A stretch of 64,000 nt of DNA from Agrobacterium arsenijevicii (GTDB lineage Bacteria > Pseudomonadota > Alphaproteobacteria > Rhizobiales > Rhizobiaceae): NCBI GenBank assembly GCA_000949895.1, contig JWIT01000003.1, positions 434,001 through 498,000 on the forward strand, in the 5' to 3' direction. Every line of letters starts with the position of its first letter. Position 1 is the stretch's first letter. The position numbers and the translations under genes were made by a program. The notes below the pieces were generated by a model. It did no database searches. It was not told the origin of the DNA and saw nothing but the letters and a program-made list of their open reading frames with translations. Of the stretch, positions 19,081 through 29,397 are shown piece after piece.

Positions 19081-19809
19081 TTAATGCCAACTTTGGGTGA
19101 AGTTGCCCGACGTACCTTCATCGACAACATCTTTATAAAGATCGTTGAAAGTTACCTGGTTGACGTGGCCATTGGTTTTTTCGGAGTCCAACACAATTCC
19201 GAAGTCGTTATCCGACTGTTTCATAAAACCAACTTTATGCCCTTCCTTCTTCATATACTCCAGATCATCGGAACTCATTGTCGTTCGCGCTCCAAATAAA
19301 GCACCGATAAAACTCACTTTCGCCAACTCAAAACTACTGAAATGCATTTCGCCAACCTGCTCGCAATCATCCAAAGGCAGATATCGCCTCACTTCGTTCT
19401 CGTATTCCCATTTGTCAGACTTAGTCATCCCGATACCGAAATGATCTCTTACCGTGAGGTCTCGATATCTGTTTTTGCCGAAGGCTTCAGTACGCAATCG
19501 GTCAGATACATATAGAATAGGGAACCAGTATTCCGGATCAGCGTCAAATATCAGCGCCATCCCTTTATGATTGTCGGCGTAGTGACCCCACATTCGCGTA
19601 TCTGGCCAATTTGCTGTCATACACAAGATGCCGCCCTGTTGGTCAAACGCTTCGAATTGGTTTTGTTGCTCCTGTTTATCTGAGTAGTTTTTGACGTTGA
19701 TGCGCAGTTCCGACGTATCGTTCAATTGGCTGAACCGGGAGATTTTTAATCTCGTGTTTTTAATGGCTTCAATGCCATAACGCTGCGATGTGAAGTAGTA
19801 GAGCCGCAT
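19081..19809 (-). CDS. DUF2971 family protein
   Basis: 242 residues. LYYFTSQRYGIEAIKNTRLKISR at the start and RMWGHYADNHKGMALIFDADPEY in the middle are the two hallmark blocks of DUF2971. Function unknown; the family often occurs in accessory and defence-rich regions. No signal peptide. Isolated gene, no operon partner visible. Confidence 0.75.
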   Translation of the reverse strand: MRLYYFTSQRYGIEAIKNTRLKISRFSQLNDTSELRINVKNYSDKQEQQNQFEAFDQQGGILCMTANWPDTRMWGHYADNHKGMALIFDADPEYWFPILYVSDRLRTEAFGKNRYRDLTVRDHFGIGMTKSDKWEYENEVRRYLPLDDCEQVGEMHFSSFELAKVSFIGALFGARTTMSSDDLEYMKKEGHKVGFMKQSDNDFGIVLDSEKTNGHVNQVTFNDLYKDVVDEGTSGNFTQSWH

Positions 19810-20002
19810 CTATTCCCTCCTGCTTTCAGGAAGCAGAGATATCGGCAGACATTTAAAAATGGATTGCGGAGACTGGCGACCGGTCTGTTGAGATCATAAC
19901 AGCCGGGGGTAGGTCCCCAATCTCCGCAATGAGATCGTTATGTCGTACAAGTGACATGATCAAGGCAACGATATCACCGTTGAAAAGAGTTACTCCCGGG
20001 AC

Positions 20003-20260
20003 TTATAGCCGACCCATCTTCATCTTAGCAGATATACTACAGCCTACTCGCGATCCAGAGAACGACATGTGTTGTAGGCTTTTCGCCCCAACCCTGCCCT
20101 TAAGTCGGTCGATCCGGTGCTCGATTGTTCGAGGCGATAATTCCAATCTGACACCGACTTCCTTCTGCGTCGCACCTATCGTCAGAAGCTGGAGGATACT
20201 CAGATCAACGCCGTCAACTTTGGAGCTTGGAACCTCCCGGGGTAGCCGGTCAATCTTCAC
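20003..20260 (-). pseudogene. LuxR-type HTH gene fragment, frameshifted copy of the gene at 49281
   Basis: The frame contains ILQLLTIGATQKEVGVRLELSPRTIEHRIDRLKGRVGAKSLQHM, nearly the same as the helix-turn-helix of the intact gene at 49281-49949. After LQHM one base is missing: restoring it gives VLWIASRL followed by a TAG, matching VALWISSKLQ of the intact copy. The N-terminal sensor half is missing or unrecognisable. A decayed paralogue. Confidence 0.75.
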
Positions 20261-20527
20261 GAGCAGGGTGAAGCGAAAACAAGGGCCATATATCCGTAAA
20301 TAGCAAAGCCCCCTCTGAAATGTAGCCGTAACCGATTTGCGGACGATGCCGACATCATAAACATGAGTAAAAAATACAACTTTCTATTGAAACCTGTACG
20401 AAAACCGGATTTAAGATTTTTCGGTGCCCTGTTTTCAGCTGATTGAAACAATCCTGGGACGAGCGGGTCGTGAAGTTTGGCTGGTTGTTGATGATAGTAA
20501 TGTCGGCCGCAGAAAATACATCACTGG

Positions 20528-20806
20528 GTGGGTAAAGTGTTTTTGAAACTCAAGGAATATATTCTAAGCGAAAGATTTTTTTTAGACGCCTTGTTATCCG
20601 CCTGTTTGTATTTTTGTTTCTTTTATTACGTGCCCTACTTAATAAAATCTACTTTTTCCGGAGAAATCAAAACCGGGATCGGCTCGTATAGAGCTACGGA
20701 AAAACCATTTAAGTATTTTTCTTTTCTTTTCTTCAACATAGCGCTGTTCCTCATAACAGGATTTGGTGCGTTTGTAATTCTTCGTCACAGATATGGCTTT
20801 TTCTAA
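20528..20806 (+). CDS. Small membrane protein upstream of the RTX gene
   Basis: 92 residues from GTG 20528, with two hydrophobic spans (FFLDALLSACLYFCFFYYV and YFSFLFFNIALFLITGFGAF). Sixteen nt separate it from the giant RTX gene, so the two are probably co-transcribed. It is AT-rich compared with its surroundings. Not a recognised toxin activator (no HlyC acyltransferase features) and not a type I exporter subunit. Role unknown. Confidence 0.6.
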   Translation: MGKVFLKLKEYILSERFFLDALLSACLYFCFFYYVPYLIKSTFSGEIKTGIGSYRATEKPFKYFSFLFFNIALFLITGFGAFVILRHRYGFF

Positions 20807-20822
20807 GTAAGGGGGCGGTGAT

Positions 20823-23800
20823 ATGGCAACTTTTTTTGATGATTTTACACGACGGACATTCGATAATCTCACCAAGCCCTTTCACAGCGCCCCAGACGCG
20901 GTGGCCAGTGGCTACTCTGCCTACGTAGGAATATCCAGTGGATTGCTAGACAATGCCCTGAAGGGAGGCATTAAAAGCACGGCGGCTGGAAAGCTGGCGC
21001 TTTCTTTCAGAGCTATTGAAGATGTGGTCGTTTCCGTTGCGACGGGGGCCACTGACCGCGATCTAAGTGGTGCGGCGAATATCGCCGGAGGGTTATTTTC
21101 CAGCGCAGTTGTGGGCGTTATAGCAGCCCCTACGCTCACAGGGGTCGCTGCCGTTGTCGTGGCCGGGTATGTCGGTTCTGCGGCGGCTGAAGCTCTCTAC
21201 GACACCGTCAATCAGCACTACCCGAACGCCTCTGATGATCTTTACGAGTTTACGGCAAACTTTGCCTCAGATTTGCGAAACGCCGTTACGAGCGCCGCTG
21301 GACGATACTCTGTTGGAGACTTTTTCAAGTCGATTGAATCGATATGGGATGATGAGAATGGGGATTCCGAACCACCAGCCACTTCTCAAGAAGGAGAACC
21401 CTACGAAAACTCAACCCTTTTAGAGCCGATTATTGTAAAGGGAGAGCCGCCAGATGTTGGCCGGGTTCACATAGTTGAATCCTGGTTTGATCCGATTGTT
21501 CTCGACTTGACAGGGGACGGCCTCAATATAACTTCGCTGGGATCGTCGAATACCTATCTGAACATGGATGGACACGGGCTACAGCACAAAACGGCTTGGG
21601 CTGGAAGCGGCAACGGCGTGCTTGTGCTCGACCAACAGGGCTCGGGCGACGTCAATTCTCCGGAAGCCTTCATTTTTACGTCCTGGGACCCAACGGCAAA
21701 ATCAAACACCGAGGCGCTGGCCAACGTCTTCGATACGAATAGAAACGGCAAGCTTGATGCGGGCGACGCACGCTGGTCAGAATTCAAGATACTTGTTTCG
21801 AATCCTGACGGCACGCAGCAACTCCAGACCCTTGGCCAACTGGGGATCGCGTCGATTGACCTGTCGACCGACAATAATCGCACGGTTCTAGCAGACGGCT
21901 CGGTCGTGCTGGGTCAGGGAGGATACACCCGGACGGACGGAACGACCGGCACTATTGCCGATGTCCAGTTTGTTTATGACGCTCAGGGCTACCTCATCGA
22001 CAGGAACGCGGTCGTTAATGCTGACGGCTCGACATCGATTTTGACGTCCGCCTTTCATTCTGATGGAAGTGTTGCTTACAAATCGACGCTGACCACGAGC
22101 GCCGATGGGCTGTCTAAGTCCCTGGAGTATGACATTGGTGGAGATGGTGTTCTCGATACCCGCCAAACAGAGGTCACGGCGATCAACGGCGCTGGAGATC
22201 GTACACAAACGATTTCCAACTACTCGCCAAGTGGGCACTTGCTGAGTAGGGAAATTACGTCGACAAGCGCCGACAAGAAAAACATAACGATTATGCGCGA
22301 TCTGGATGGTAACGGCACCGCAGATCAGGTTGAGACACGTATTATCGGTTCAGACAACAGCACCACCACCACGATAAAATATCTCAACCAGAACGGCTCC
22401 GAAAAGGAGGCCATTTCCGTCTTCTCAAATGCCATCGGAACCGCTTCGAGCGTAAAATCCGATTTGAACGGGGATGGCATTTTCGACGTCATCAAAAATC
22501 GCTCTGTCACCGTCAACGGTAGTGGAAGCAGGACGGAAGAAGTCCTCACCCAATCAAGTAATGGAACCGTCATCCAACGTGTGGTGACGACGACAAGCGC
22601 TGACGGCCGCTCGAAAGAAATACTGACAGACAAGGACGGGAATGGCGTCGTAGAGAGCAGGCAGAATTCTGGAATAGTTGTCGCAGCTGATGGAAGCTCG
22701 ATAACAACCCAAAATAATTTCAATGGCGATGGGTCGTTGCGCAGTGGTCTTGTCACCACTCTGAGCGCGGACGGCTTGAGCAAGACCGTCAAAGCTGATT
22801 TCAACGGAGACGGTGTTTTCGATCTCGTCACAGAAAACATCACCGTCGTGAACGCAGACGGTGGGCGAACGAAAACGATTGTTGAATCGAATACCGACGC
22901 CAGCCTCCGGGCCAAATCGATTTCGAACTGGAGCGCTGACGGCAAAACGAGATCGGACGCTTTCGACACCGATGGAAACGGTAACCCTGACTTTGTTGAA
23001 TCGATTTCTATTCTGGCGAACGGAGAATCCGAGAACGTTGCCAGCGTGTTCAACTCCGACGGTTCTCTCAAAACCAGAACAACGACCATTACAAGCGCCG
23101 ATGGCCTGACAATGACGATTCTTTACACTGGCAATGCTGCCGGAACGACGGATCGGACACAAATACGGCAGACCGCCACGAATTCCGACGGGAGTTCCAC
23201 GGTCACAACGAGCCAATATAGCTCCTCTAATGTTTTGCTGGACAAGATGGTCGTTACGACCATTGCGGATGGCCTGGAGAAAAACATCCAGTGGTACAAT
23301 GCGGGTTCCGGGACGATCAGTCGCTCGACGAGCGAAACCACCACTCTTAACCCTGACGGCAGTCGAACGCAGACTATGATCGAATATCATGCCGATGGTT
23401 CCGTGCGAGCAACGGTTATTTCGACGCTTAGTGCTGACCGGTTGAGTTCAACATCCCGATTTGATTCAAACGGCGATGGCCATCTTGATCGACAAATCGA
23501 GCGGGTAACCGCCAGCGACGGAAGCTTCATTGAAACTGTGTCTGGTTATAATCCAGACGGGTCACTGAAAGACCGTACGATCACCACGCGTTCAGATGAC
23601 AATCTGAATACCGTTGTGCAAAGGGATGTAAACGGAGACGGCGTTTACGATCAAAAACAGAGCACGAATGTTGTCCTGAATGGCGATGGCAGCAAGACGA
23701 CCATCGTAACTGAGTTCCACCCGAATGGTTCGACAAGCTCCCGGTTGGTAACGACCGTTAGCGGAAACGGGCTTGTTCGTGTCTTGGAATATGACCGCAA

Positions 23801-26800
23801 TGGCGATGGCGTTGTTGATGAAAAAATTACCGACACGACTGTTTTGAAAATTGACGGCAGCAAGACCCAGACGATCACGCACTGGAATGGCGACGGCACA
23901 ATCAAGCAGCAGAGCGTCACGACCACCAATGGCAACGAACTCTCGCAGACCACCACCGTTGATAAAACGGGAGCGGGAAGGATCGACAACACTCGGACTG
24001 AAGTAACAGTTCACAATGCTGACGGCAGCCAAACGTCTACGGTCACTGAGTTTCATCGTGACGGCTCTTTGAAAGAAAAGACCGTAAAAACAACAAGCGC
24101 CAATGGCAACGAGACCATCGTTTACGATCTCGATGGCGATACAATTACAGATCAGCGGAGCGTGACCCACACCGCAGCCAACGGCGATGTCGTAACAACG
24201 GTGATCGACTACAACAGTGACGGTACCTTGCGAGACAAAGCTATCAGCACCATAGGTTCCGATGGTCGATCAATGACACTTGAGCGGGACGCAGATGGTG
24301 ATGGAACTATTGACCTGACCGAAACTCTCTCTGTCGTTTCCAATCTGGATGGTAGTCAGACCGAAACGCGCTCCAGCTTCAATGGTGATGGTAGCCTTCG
24401 TGAGAAAGTTGTGGTTACGACCTCAGTGGATACCCAGGTCGAGACAACCCAATGGGATACGGACGGAACTGGTGGCTTTGACCTCACCCAAACGAAAACA
24501 TCGATTTTGAGTGCTAGTGGCGAAAGCACCGAGACAGTTTCTGTTTTCGATAGCGTCGGTGCCTTGCAGGAACGGGTTGTCACAAAGGTCAGCCCTGACG
24601 AGCGGACAACCACTGTCACCACTGATAAAAACGGCGACGGGCACGTTGATCAGACACGGATATCCGTTCAGGATGCAGCAGGTAACATCGTGGTGACCAC
24701 GTCTGACTTCAGTGCAGGCGGAGGCCTTGAGCGCCGCCTCATCACCACGACAAGTGACGACGGCCTCTCAATAACCAAACAGTGGGATACAGACGGGAAC
24801 GGTTCGGCCGATCAGACACAAAGCGATGTGACTGTACTGAATTCCAATGGTAGTCGGACACAGACTGTCAGCAATTTCACAGCGAGTGGTGCACTCGCTG
24901 ACCGGACCGTTGTGACGACGAGCGCCGATACCGCGACAACAACGTATAATTGGGACAATAACGGCGACGGAATTTTCGATCAGAGCAAAACCGAAACACT
25001 GACCGTTGGTGCCGATGGAACACGCACCCAGGTGACTTCGTACTTCAAGGCGGACGGTTCACTTGAAGCTCGATATGAAGAGTCGAAAAGCGATGACGGT
25101 CTGTCTATTGCCAAGCGGTGGGACAAGGATGGTGACGGCACATTCGAGGAGAGTGCAACTGACGTAACTGTCCTGAACAGTGACGGCAGCATTACTCAGA
25201 CAATCAAAGATAACCCCTGGTTTGATACAGTAGTTTCTACCAGCGCGGATGGTCTTACGAAAACAACCGCAACAGTTAATTCGAACGCGACAACAAATGC
25301 TCAGGGAAAAACATACGCGCTCGAAAACGCTGATGGTTCCAAACTGGAAATTCGTGAAGACCTGAGTTTCAAGACCATCACGCACACGAGCGCCGATGGG
25401 CGCGTAGTGGAGGTGATGCACCATAATTTGCTGACGAATACGGTCAGCCAGACTGCCGAAACCAGAATTGCGGTTGATGGAACAAAGACCGTCACGGTCG
25501 AAAATTTCAACCACCTGGGGATTCTAACAGACCGCCAAACATCGGTCACCAGCAGGGGTGGCCAAACCATTACCGACTATATGGATATCAATGGAGACGG
25601 CGTTACTGATCGCATTCAGCGCGACGTCTCAGTTGTCCGAGCGGATGGAAGTGTTGTCAGGACACTTGTAGAAACCAACAGTGACGGTTCTGTCCGGGAA
25701 AAGACAATCACTACGACGTCCGCCGATGGAAGATCATCTGTCTTGCAGCGTGATTCTGCAGGACTGGGATATTTTGACCATGTCGAGACCACCACCCATG
25801 ACGTCAGCGGCGCTTCCAAGACAATATATCAGACATTCCTGAGTGACGGTTCCCTTCTACAAAGTTGGCAGAAAAATGTGAGGGCCGACGGGAACGTGAC
25901 AAAAATTACGACGAACAATAGTTCACCAGACGGCCTGAGTAATGTGGAAACGCATATAATCTCCATTGATGGCTCTACGACGGGCAAAATCAACTATGTC
26001 GATATGCAATTCAATCAACCGCTATCTTCAATAACGACCACGCTGGGTAAGGATGGAAAATCCAGAGGCTTAGATAATTTTAAATACTTGAATACAGCAG
26101 AAGTTATTTCATCGAATACTATTCGATATGAGTCGAAGCCCGACGGTTTTACCAGCGAGTTTTCGTCTGTTTTGGCCGACGGTTCAACCACTACAGAATC
26201 ATTTGGATTCGGAGAGGACATCGCTCAGCTGTTTGAAGAATTTTCTTGGCTAAGCGCTAACGGAGAATCTAAATTCACGTTAAATAGTAGCGAAAATGGA
26301 ATACAAATTAAAATAGACGGCGACAACAACTCCGTTGCTTTGTCAAACCAGCTTTTCCACGCGCTTACGTTGTTCAATGGAGATGGTTCGCAATACGACT
26401 ATGCAAGCCCAAGCCTTAGCAACTCGACTATATCAATAAGTGGTCAGGCGAATAAAATATGGTCGAATAATAGCACTGTATTACTCGCTAAAGGTGGCTC
26501 TGCGACGATAAACGGCATGTCTAATATCGTCATCGCCGGGATGAATACAGAGGTTTCAATTAACGGCACCGACAACCGTGTTCTGCGGACGCAGGCTGAC
26601 ATCTCGGGTAATCGTAGTATAGATTCACGCCACCACGAAGACGTTCGCCTTGATAATAGGTATAGCTTCAGTTACGTCGCAGCGGATAAGACGCAAAAGA
26701 CGTATCTCGACGCTAACAAGATACCGGTGATGATATTCGGGACTTGGGATGAAATCTGGGTTTATACTGTTACAACTCATGTTTTCCTGAACGGACCCAT

Positions 26801-27746
26801 TCCTGCTATCGGCCCTTGGGGTACCTATGATGCGATTTCGGTGAACGATGCTCGAACTTACGTCGGCGGTTACCCTGCCCTGATGCTTGAAACTGACGGC
26901 TATGTTGGCTTCGATGGCGGGCAACGCGTTAGCAGCGGCGTTGCTGGCAATTGGGTAACGGCACTCGGTGATCGCTCCGTCTCGCTTGTCGGGTCGAATA
27001 TGAGGCAAGCCGTCGATTACCTCATCGGAGGCAACGGTAATGACATTATTGATGGGCGGGCAGGAGAAAGCGATATCCTTCATGGAGGCGCAGGTGACGA
27101 CACAATTTATTTCGACGCTGCGAGCTATGGAAAATCCGGCGGAACATCGCTACCCCAAGCCATCGACGGCGGGTCCGGCTATGACACTGGCATCGTGACT
27201 TCCACAGGCGATGTGAATATATCGCTCGCTACTGGAAACTTCGAGGCGTTAATATCTAATAGTGGGAACGACACGATTACCGGAAATCCAAATGCCGCAG
27301 GATATATCGACGGCGGTGCTGGTAATGACATCATAATCGGTGGATTGCTTGACGATATTTTGCTGGGCGGTACTGGCAACGATACGATTTACGCCGGACA
27401 GGGGAATGATTTTCTCATTGGCGGTGCGGGGAACGACTTCCTAAGCGGGCAGGACGGAAATGACGTCCTTAATGGGTCCGACGGGAACGACGTGCTCAAT
27501 GGCGGCGCTGGTAGCGACACGTTTATTTTCAATTTGGGTTTTGGTCACGATACGATCCAGGACTTTACCAAAGGCCAGGACATCATCGAGTTTGAGTATG
27601 GTTTGTTTGCAAACTGGCAGGACCTTGTCGCCAAGACGAGCCAAGTCGGCGCGGACACGAAAATTTCTTACGATGCAGAAAATTCCATTCTGATCCAGAA
27701 CGTAGCATGGGCTCAACTCGGAGCTGACGATTTCCGTTTCGCCTGA
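20823..27746 (+). CDS. Giant RTX repeat protein (FrpC-like module, type I secretion substrate)
   Basis: 2307 residues, ATG behind GGGGGCGG. Residues 1-180 hold hydrophobic Gly/Ala helices (90-125). Residues 218-400 (WFDPIVLDLTGDGLNI, FDTNRNGKLDAGDARW, LGQLGIASIDL) match the module found in FrpA/FrpC-type RTX proteins. About 400-1735 is a run of some two dozen repeats of about 56 residues, each with an EF-like D-x-N-G-D-G-x-x-D loop and a TTTSADG turn. Nine-residue GGxGNDxxx calcium repeats fill about 2067-2235, and a short C-terminus with no cysteine follows, as in type I secretion signals. No exporter genes (HlyB/HlyD/TolC type) lie in the window. It could be an adhesin, toxin or biofilm protein. 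Confidence 0.88.
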   Translation: MATFFDDFTRRTFDNLTKPFHSAPDAVASGYSAYVGISSGLLDNALKGGIKSTAAGKLALSFRAIEDVVVSVATGATDRDLSGAANIAGGLFSSAVVGVIAAPTLTGVAAVVVAGYVGSAAAEALYDTVNQHYPNASDDLYEFTANFASDLRNAVTSAAGRYSVGDFFKSIESIWDDENGDSEPPATSQEGEPYENSTLLEPIIVKGEPPDVGRVHIVESWFDPIVLDLTGDGLNITSLGSSNTYLNMDGHGLQHKTAWAGSGNGVLVLDQQGSGDVNSPEAFIFTSWDPTAKSNTEALANVFDTNRNGKLDAGDARWSEFKILVSNPDGTQQLQTLGQLGIASIDLSTDNNRTVLADGSVVLGQGGYTRTDGTTGTIADVQFVYDAQGYLIDRNAVVNADGSTSILTSAFHSDGSVAYKSTLTTSADGLSKSLEYDIGGDGVLDTRQTEVTAINGAGDRTQTISNYSPSGHLLSREITSTSADKKNITIMRDLDGNGTADQVETRIIGSDNSTTTTIKYLNQNGSEKEAISVFSNAIGTASSVKSDLNGDGIFDVIKNRSVTVNGSGSRTEEVLTQSSNGTVIQRVVTTTSADGRSKEILTDKDGNGVVESRQNSGIVVAADGSSITTQNNFNGDGSLRSGLVTTLSADGLSKTVKADFNGDGVFDLVTENITVVNADGGRTKTIVESNTDASLRAKSISNWSADGKTRSDAFDTDGNGNPDFVESISILANGESENVASVFNSDGSLKTRTTTITSADGLTMTILYTGNAAGTTDRTQIRQTATNSDGSSTVTTSQYSSSNVLLDKMVVTTIADGLEKNIQWYNAGSGTISRSTSETTTLNPDGSRTQTMIEYHADGSVRATVISTLSADRLSSTSRFDSNGDGHLDRQIERVTASDGSFIETVSGYNPDGSLKDRTITTRSDDNLNTVVQRDVNGDGVYDQKQSTNVVLNGDGSKTTIVTEFHPNGSTSSRLVTTVSGNGLVRVLEYDRNGDGVVDEKITDTTVLKIDGSKTQTITHWNGDGTIKQQSVTTTNGNELSQTTTVDKTGAGRIDNTRTEVTVHNADGSQTSTVTEFHRDGSLKEKTVKTTSANGNETIVYDLDGDTITDQRSVTHTAANGDVVTTVIDYNSDGTLRDKAISTIGSDGRSMTLERDADGDGTIDLTETLSVVSNLDGSQTETRSSFNGDGSLREKVVVTTSVDTQVETTQWDTDGTGGFDLTQTKTSILSASGESTETVSVFDSVGALQERVVTKVSPDERTTTVTTDKNGDGHVDQTRISVQDAAGNIVVTTSDFSAGGGLERRLITTTSDDGLSITKQWDTDGNGSADQTQSDVTVLNSNGSRTQTVSNFTASGALADRTVVTTSADTATTTYNWDNNGDGIFDQSKTETLTVGADGTRTQVTSYFKADGSLEARYEESKSDDGLSIAKRWDKDGDGTFEESATDVTVLNSDGSITQTIKDNPWFDTVVSTSADGLTKTTATVNSNATTNAQGKTYALENADGSKLEIREDLSFKTITHTSADGRVVEVMHHNLLTNTVSQTAETRIAVDGTKTVTVENFNHLGILTDRQTSVTSRGGQTITDYMDINGDGVTDRIQRDVSVVRADGSVVRTLVETNSDGSVREKTITTTSADGRSSVLQRDSAGLGYFDHVETTTHDVSGASKTIYQTFLSDGSLLQSWQKNVRADGNVTKITTNNSSPDGLSNVETHIISIDGSTTGKINYVDMQFNQPLSSITTTLGKDGKSRGLDNFKYLNTAEVISSNTIRYESKPDGFTSEFSSVLADGSTTTESFGFGEDIAQLFEEFSWLSANGESKFTLNSSENGIQIKIDGDNNSVALSNQLFHALTLFNGDGSQYDYASPSLSNSTISISGQANKIWSNNSTVLLAKGGSATINGMSNIVIAGMNTEVSINGTDNRVLRTQADISGNRSIDSRHHEDVRLDNRYSFSYVAADKTQKTYLDANKIPVMIFGTWDEIWVYTVTTHVFLNGPIPAIGPWGTYDAISVNDARTYVGGYPALMLETDGYVGFDGGQRVSSGVAGNWVTALGDRSVSLVGSNMRQAVDYLIGGNGNDIIDGRAGESDILHGGAGDDTIYFDAASYGKSGGTSLPQAIDGGSGYDTGIVTSTGDVNISLATGNFEALISNSGNDTITGNPNAAGYIDGGAGNDIIIGGLLDDILLGGTGNDTIYAGQGNDFLIGGAGNDFLSGQDGNDVLNGSDGNDVLNGGAGSDTFIFNLGFGHDTIQDFTKGQDIIEFEYGLFANWQDLVAKTSQVGADTKISYDAENSILIQNVAWAQLGADDFRFA
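22010..25980 (+). repeat. Array of about 24 degenerate 56-codon repeats inside the RTX gene
   Basis: The unit, about 168 nt, encodes a beta-type stretch, then NxDGSLxxRxVTTTSADGLS, then a calcium-loop-like DxNGDGxxD. Copies differ in many positions, so the array is old and stabilised by divergence rather than a fresh tandem expansion. Similar repeats are seen in other secreted calcium-binding proteins. Confidence 0.85.
27025..27530 (+). repeat. RTX calcium-binding nonapeptide repeats
   Basis: Two blocks of GGxGxDxUx units: GGNGNDIIDG/GGAGDDTIYF near 27030-27110 and a longer run GGAGNDIIIGG to GGAGSDTFIF near 27310-27530. They form a parallel beta-roll on binding calcium outside the cell. Confidence 0.85.
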
Positions 27747-27777
27747 GTTTACGCGCTAATAGAGATTTCGACAGTGT

Positions 27778-27802
27778 TGTACCGATCTTATGCTTCGGTA
27801 CA
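27778..27802. terminator. Stem-loop after the RTX gene
   Basis: TGTACCGA and TCGGTACA form a perfect 8-bp stem with a 9-nt loop, 32 nt after the stop. There is no U-run, so termination is plausible but not proven. Confidence 0.4.
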
Positions 27803-27877
27803 CTCGCCGTTCCAGATGATTGTATTCTTCACTCGATGATTGCATAAAGAGCGACAGGGAATTATTTGGAGGCAAGC

Positions 27878-28705
27878 TTGGGAAAGCTCGTTCGTTTGTT
27901 TGTTTTGACTGTCACGTTCCTAGTTGCGGCCCAGATCAGCGTCGCCGGAGCCGCTACCTTCGAAATGAAAATGTTCGGGCATCTCGTGACCATTCTTAAA
28001 CGTGATTTTGAACAGGTTCTGACCATCGATGGTCGTGAAGTTCTTAAAAACGAGATTCTCAGCATCGAAGACATTCAGCTGATTTCAGGAACACCGGCGA
28101 TTGTTGGATCATCGTCTGCTGGTGGGAACGCCTGTGACTCGTCTCCTTTCGTCATATCATTCCCGACAAACGCAAATCCAAAAGTCGATGGGCCAGTCGA
28201 CAGTTGCCGCCCGGTGAAAATACAGGTCTCGGCCGACAAGCTCTCGTTCTCCACAACAGCGTTGCCGAATTCTCCCGGTGAAACCTGGGTATGGACACGA
28301 ATAAGCGGTTTCTCAAAACCAGAAGAGCACGCTTTCATTGCCAACACATCTAAAGGTTGGCCAGAGCTTCGTGAGAAGACGATTACTCACCCTGGAGATA
28401 TTTTGGAGTTCGCCGAAGTTGCAGCGCAAATCAACAGGCTTTTAGGCCCGGAACAGGAAATCTATTCAAACATCATTATGGGAGTTGGCTCCGGTTCCTT
28501 CAGCGGTGACTACTTCGTGGGTTCAGCATGTACTCGGCACTTATGCAACGAAGAAGAAGCATTGCTCGTCGCCTCGATTCAGGAAAAGCAAGTTTTCCTC
28601 GCATGGAAGCCGTCCGGTAAGAAAATTGTTGTTCGCCCGTCCGTCAAAGAATGGCCTGAGATGGCAAAAGCTGCACTGAGAGAGTGGGCGGCCAAATGGA
28701 AATAG
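27878..28705 (+). CDS. Secreted hypothetical protein
   Basis: 275 residues from TTG 27878, chosen because GGAGG lies 6 nt upstream; a TTG four codons earlier overlaps that site. A signal peptide (LGKLVRLFVLTVTFLVAAQ, cleavage near AGA-ATF) is followed by a soluble domain with cysteine pairs (NACDSS...DSCRP, SACTRHLC). Periplasmic or exported. Family not recognised; it is convergent with the SH3 gene that follows. Confidence 0.65.
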   Translation: MGKLVRLFVLTVTFLVAAQISVAGAATFEMKMFGHLVTILKRDFEQVLTIDGREVLKNEILSIEDIQLISGTPAIVGSSSAGGNACDSSPFVISFPTNANPKVDGPVDSCRPVKIQVSADKLSFSTTALPNSPGETWVWTRISGFSKPEEHAFIANTSKGWPELREKTITHPGDILEFAEVAAQINRLLGPEQEIYSNIIMGVGSGSFSGDYFVGSACTRHLCNEEEALLVASIQEKQVFLAWKPSGKKIVVRPSVKEWPEMAKAALREWAAKWK

Positions 28706-28713
28706 CCTGAAAA

Positions 28714-29397
28714 CTATTGTCGCCGAAACGCTTCTATCATGGTGCTCGTTACGTCTTGAGGAAAACACACTGGCGAATAACCACCCGGTTTCGAATAGGC
28801 GCTTCGCTTGCCACAGCGCCGCCCTCCCCGGTCTGTGTTGTAAGGGCATGCACATGAGCTGGGATAACTCGCTAGTGATTCAGCAATAATGCGCTGAATA
28901 ATCACAGAGTCGGGAATCGTGGGGATCGATTTTTCCCGTTCTTTTGTCTTCGATACTTTCTCGGAAGGTTTGTCTTCATCCGTTTTTTGTTTGTCACCGA
29001 GAAGCCTTGAAGACATCCAGCCTTCGCGTCGGGTGAGTTCGTCTCGAACATGAGACCACTCACCAAACTGATCAATCAAAAGAACTCTCCGCCCACTGTC
29101 CAGGCGATCAATGATGTTCCCGTTCTTGGACGGGGCTGCGCGGAAGGCTACACGATTGCCGATAACAAAACGGATCGGAAAATCTTCAGAGGGCCTCTCC
29201 AATTTTCGCACGCTTGGTGCATTGGGCTGCGGCTCGCGAAAACTGGGAACTGGTTTGAACGGCTCTATGTTGCCCGACTGGGATGGCACAGCAGGACGCG
29301 TGGCGACACCGTCCTGATTCACATTAGACTTGCTGCCCATCTGATTGACGACAGCGTAGATGAGAATTACCCCAATGATCCAGTACCGTTTCCGCAT
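28714..29397 (-). CDS. Membrane-anchored SH3-domain protein with C-terminal Cys motif
   Basis: 227 residues. N-terminal anchor (RKRYWIIGVILIYAVV), Pro-rich linker, bacterial SH3 domain at about 75-135 (NRVAFRAAPSKNGNIIDRLDSGRRVLLI...GEWSHVRD...GWMSSRLL), charged linker, and a C-terminal module SCACPYNTDRGGRRCGKRSA...PVCF with four cysteines. The gene at 57119 encodes a close paralogue with the same layout. The SH3 part probably binds cell-wall or protein ligands in the periplasm; the Cys module function is unknown. Confidence 0.7.
   Translation of the reverse strand: MRKRYWIIGVILIYAVVNQMGSKSNVNQDGVATRPAVPSQSGNIEPFKPVPSFREPQPNAPSVRKLERPSEDFPIRFVIGNRVAFRAAPSKNGNIIDRLDSGRRVLLIDQFGEWSHVRDELTRREGWMSSRLLGDKQKTDEDKPSEKVSKTKEREKSIPTIPDSVIIQRIIAESLASYPSSCACPYNTDRGGRRCGKRSAYSKPGGYSPVCFPQDVTSTMIEAFRRQ

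Noticed and set aside
22010-25980. Repeat array in the RTX gene as CRISPR or satellite DNA
   Set aside because: The repeats are in frame, degenerate at DNA level and encode a regular protein unit.
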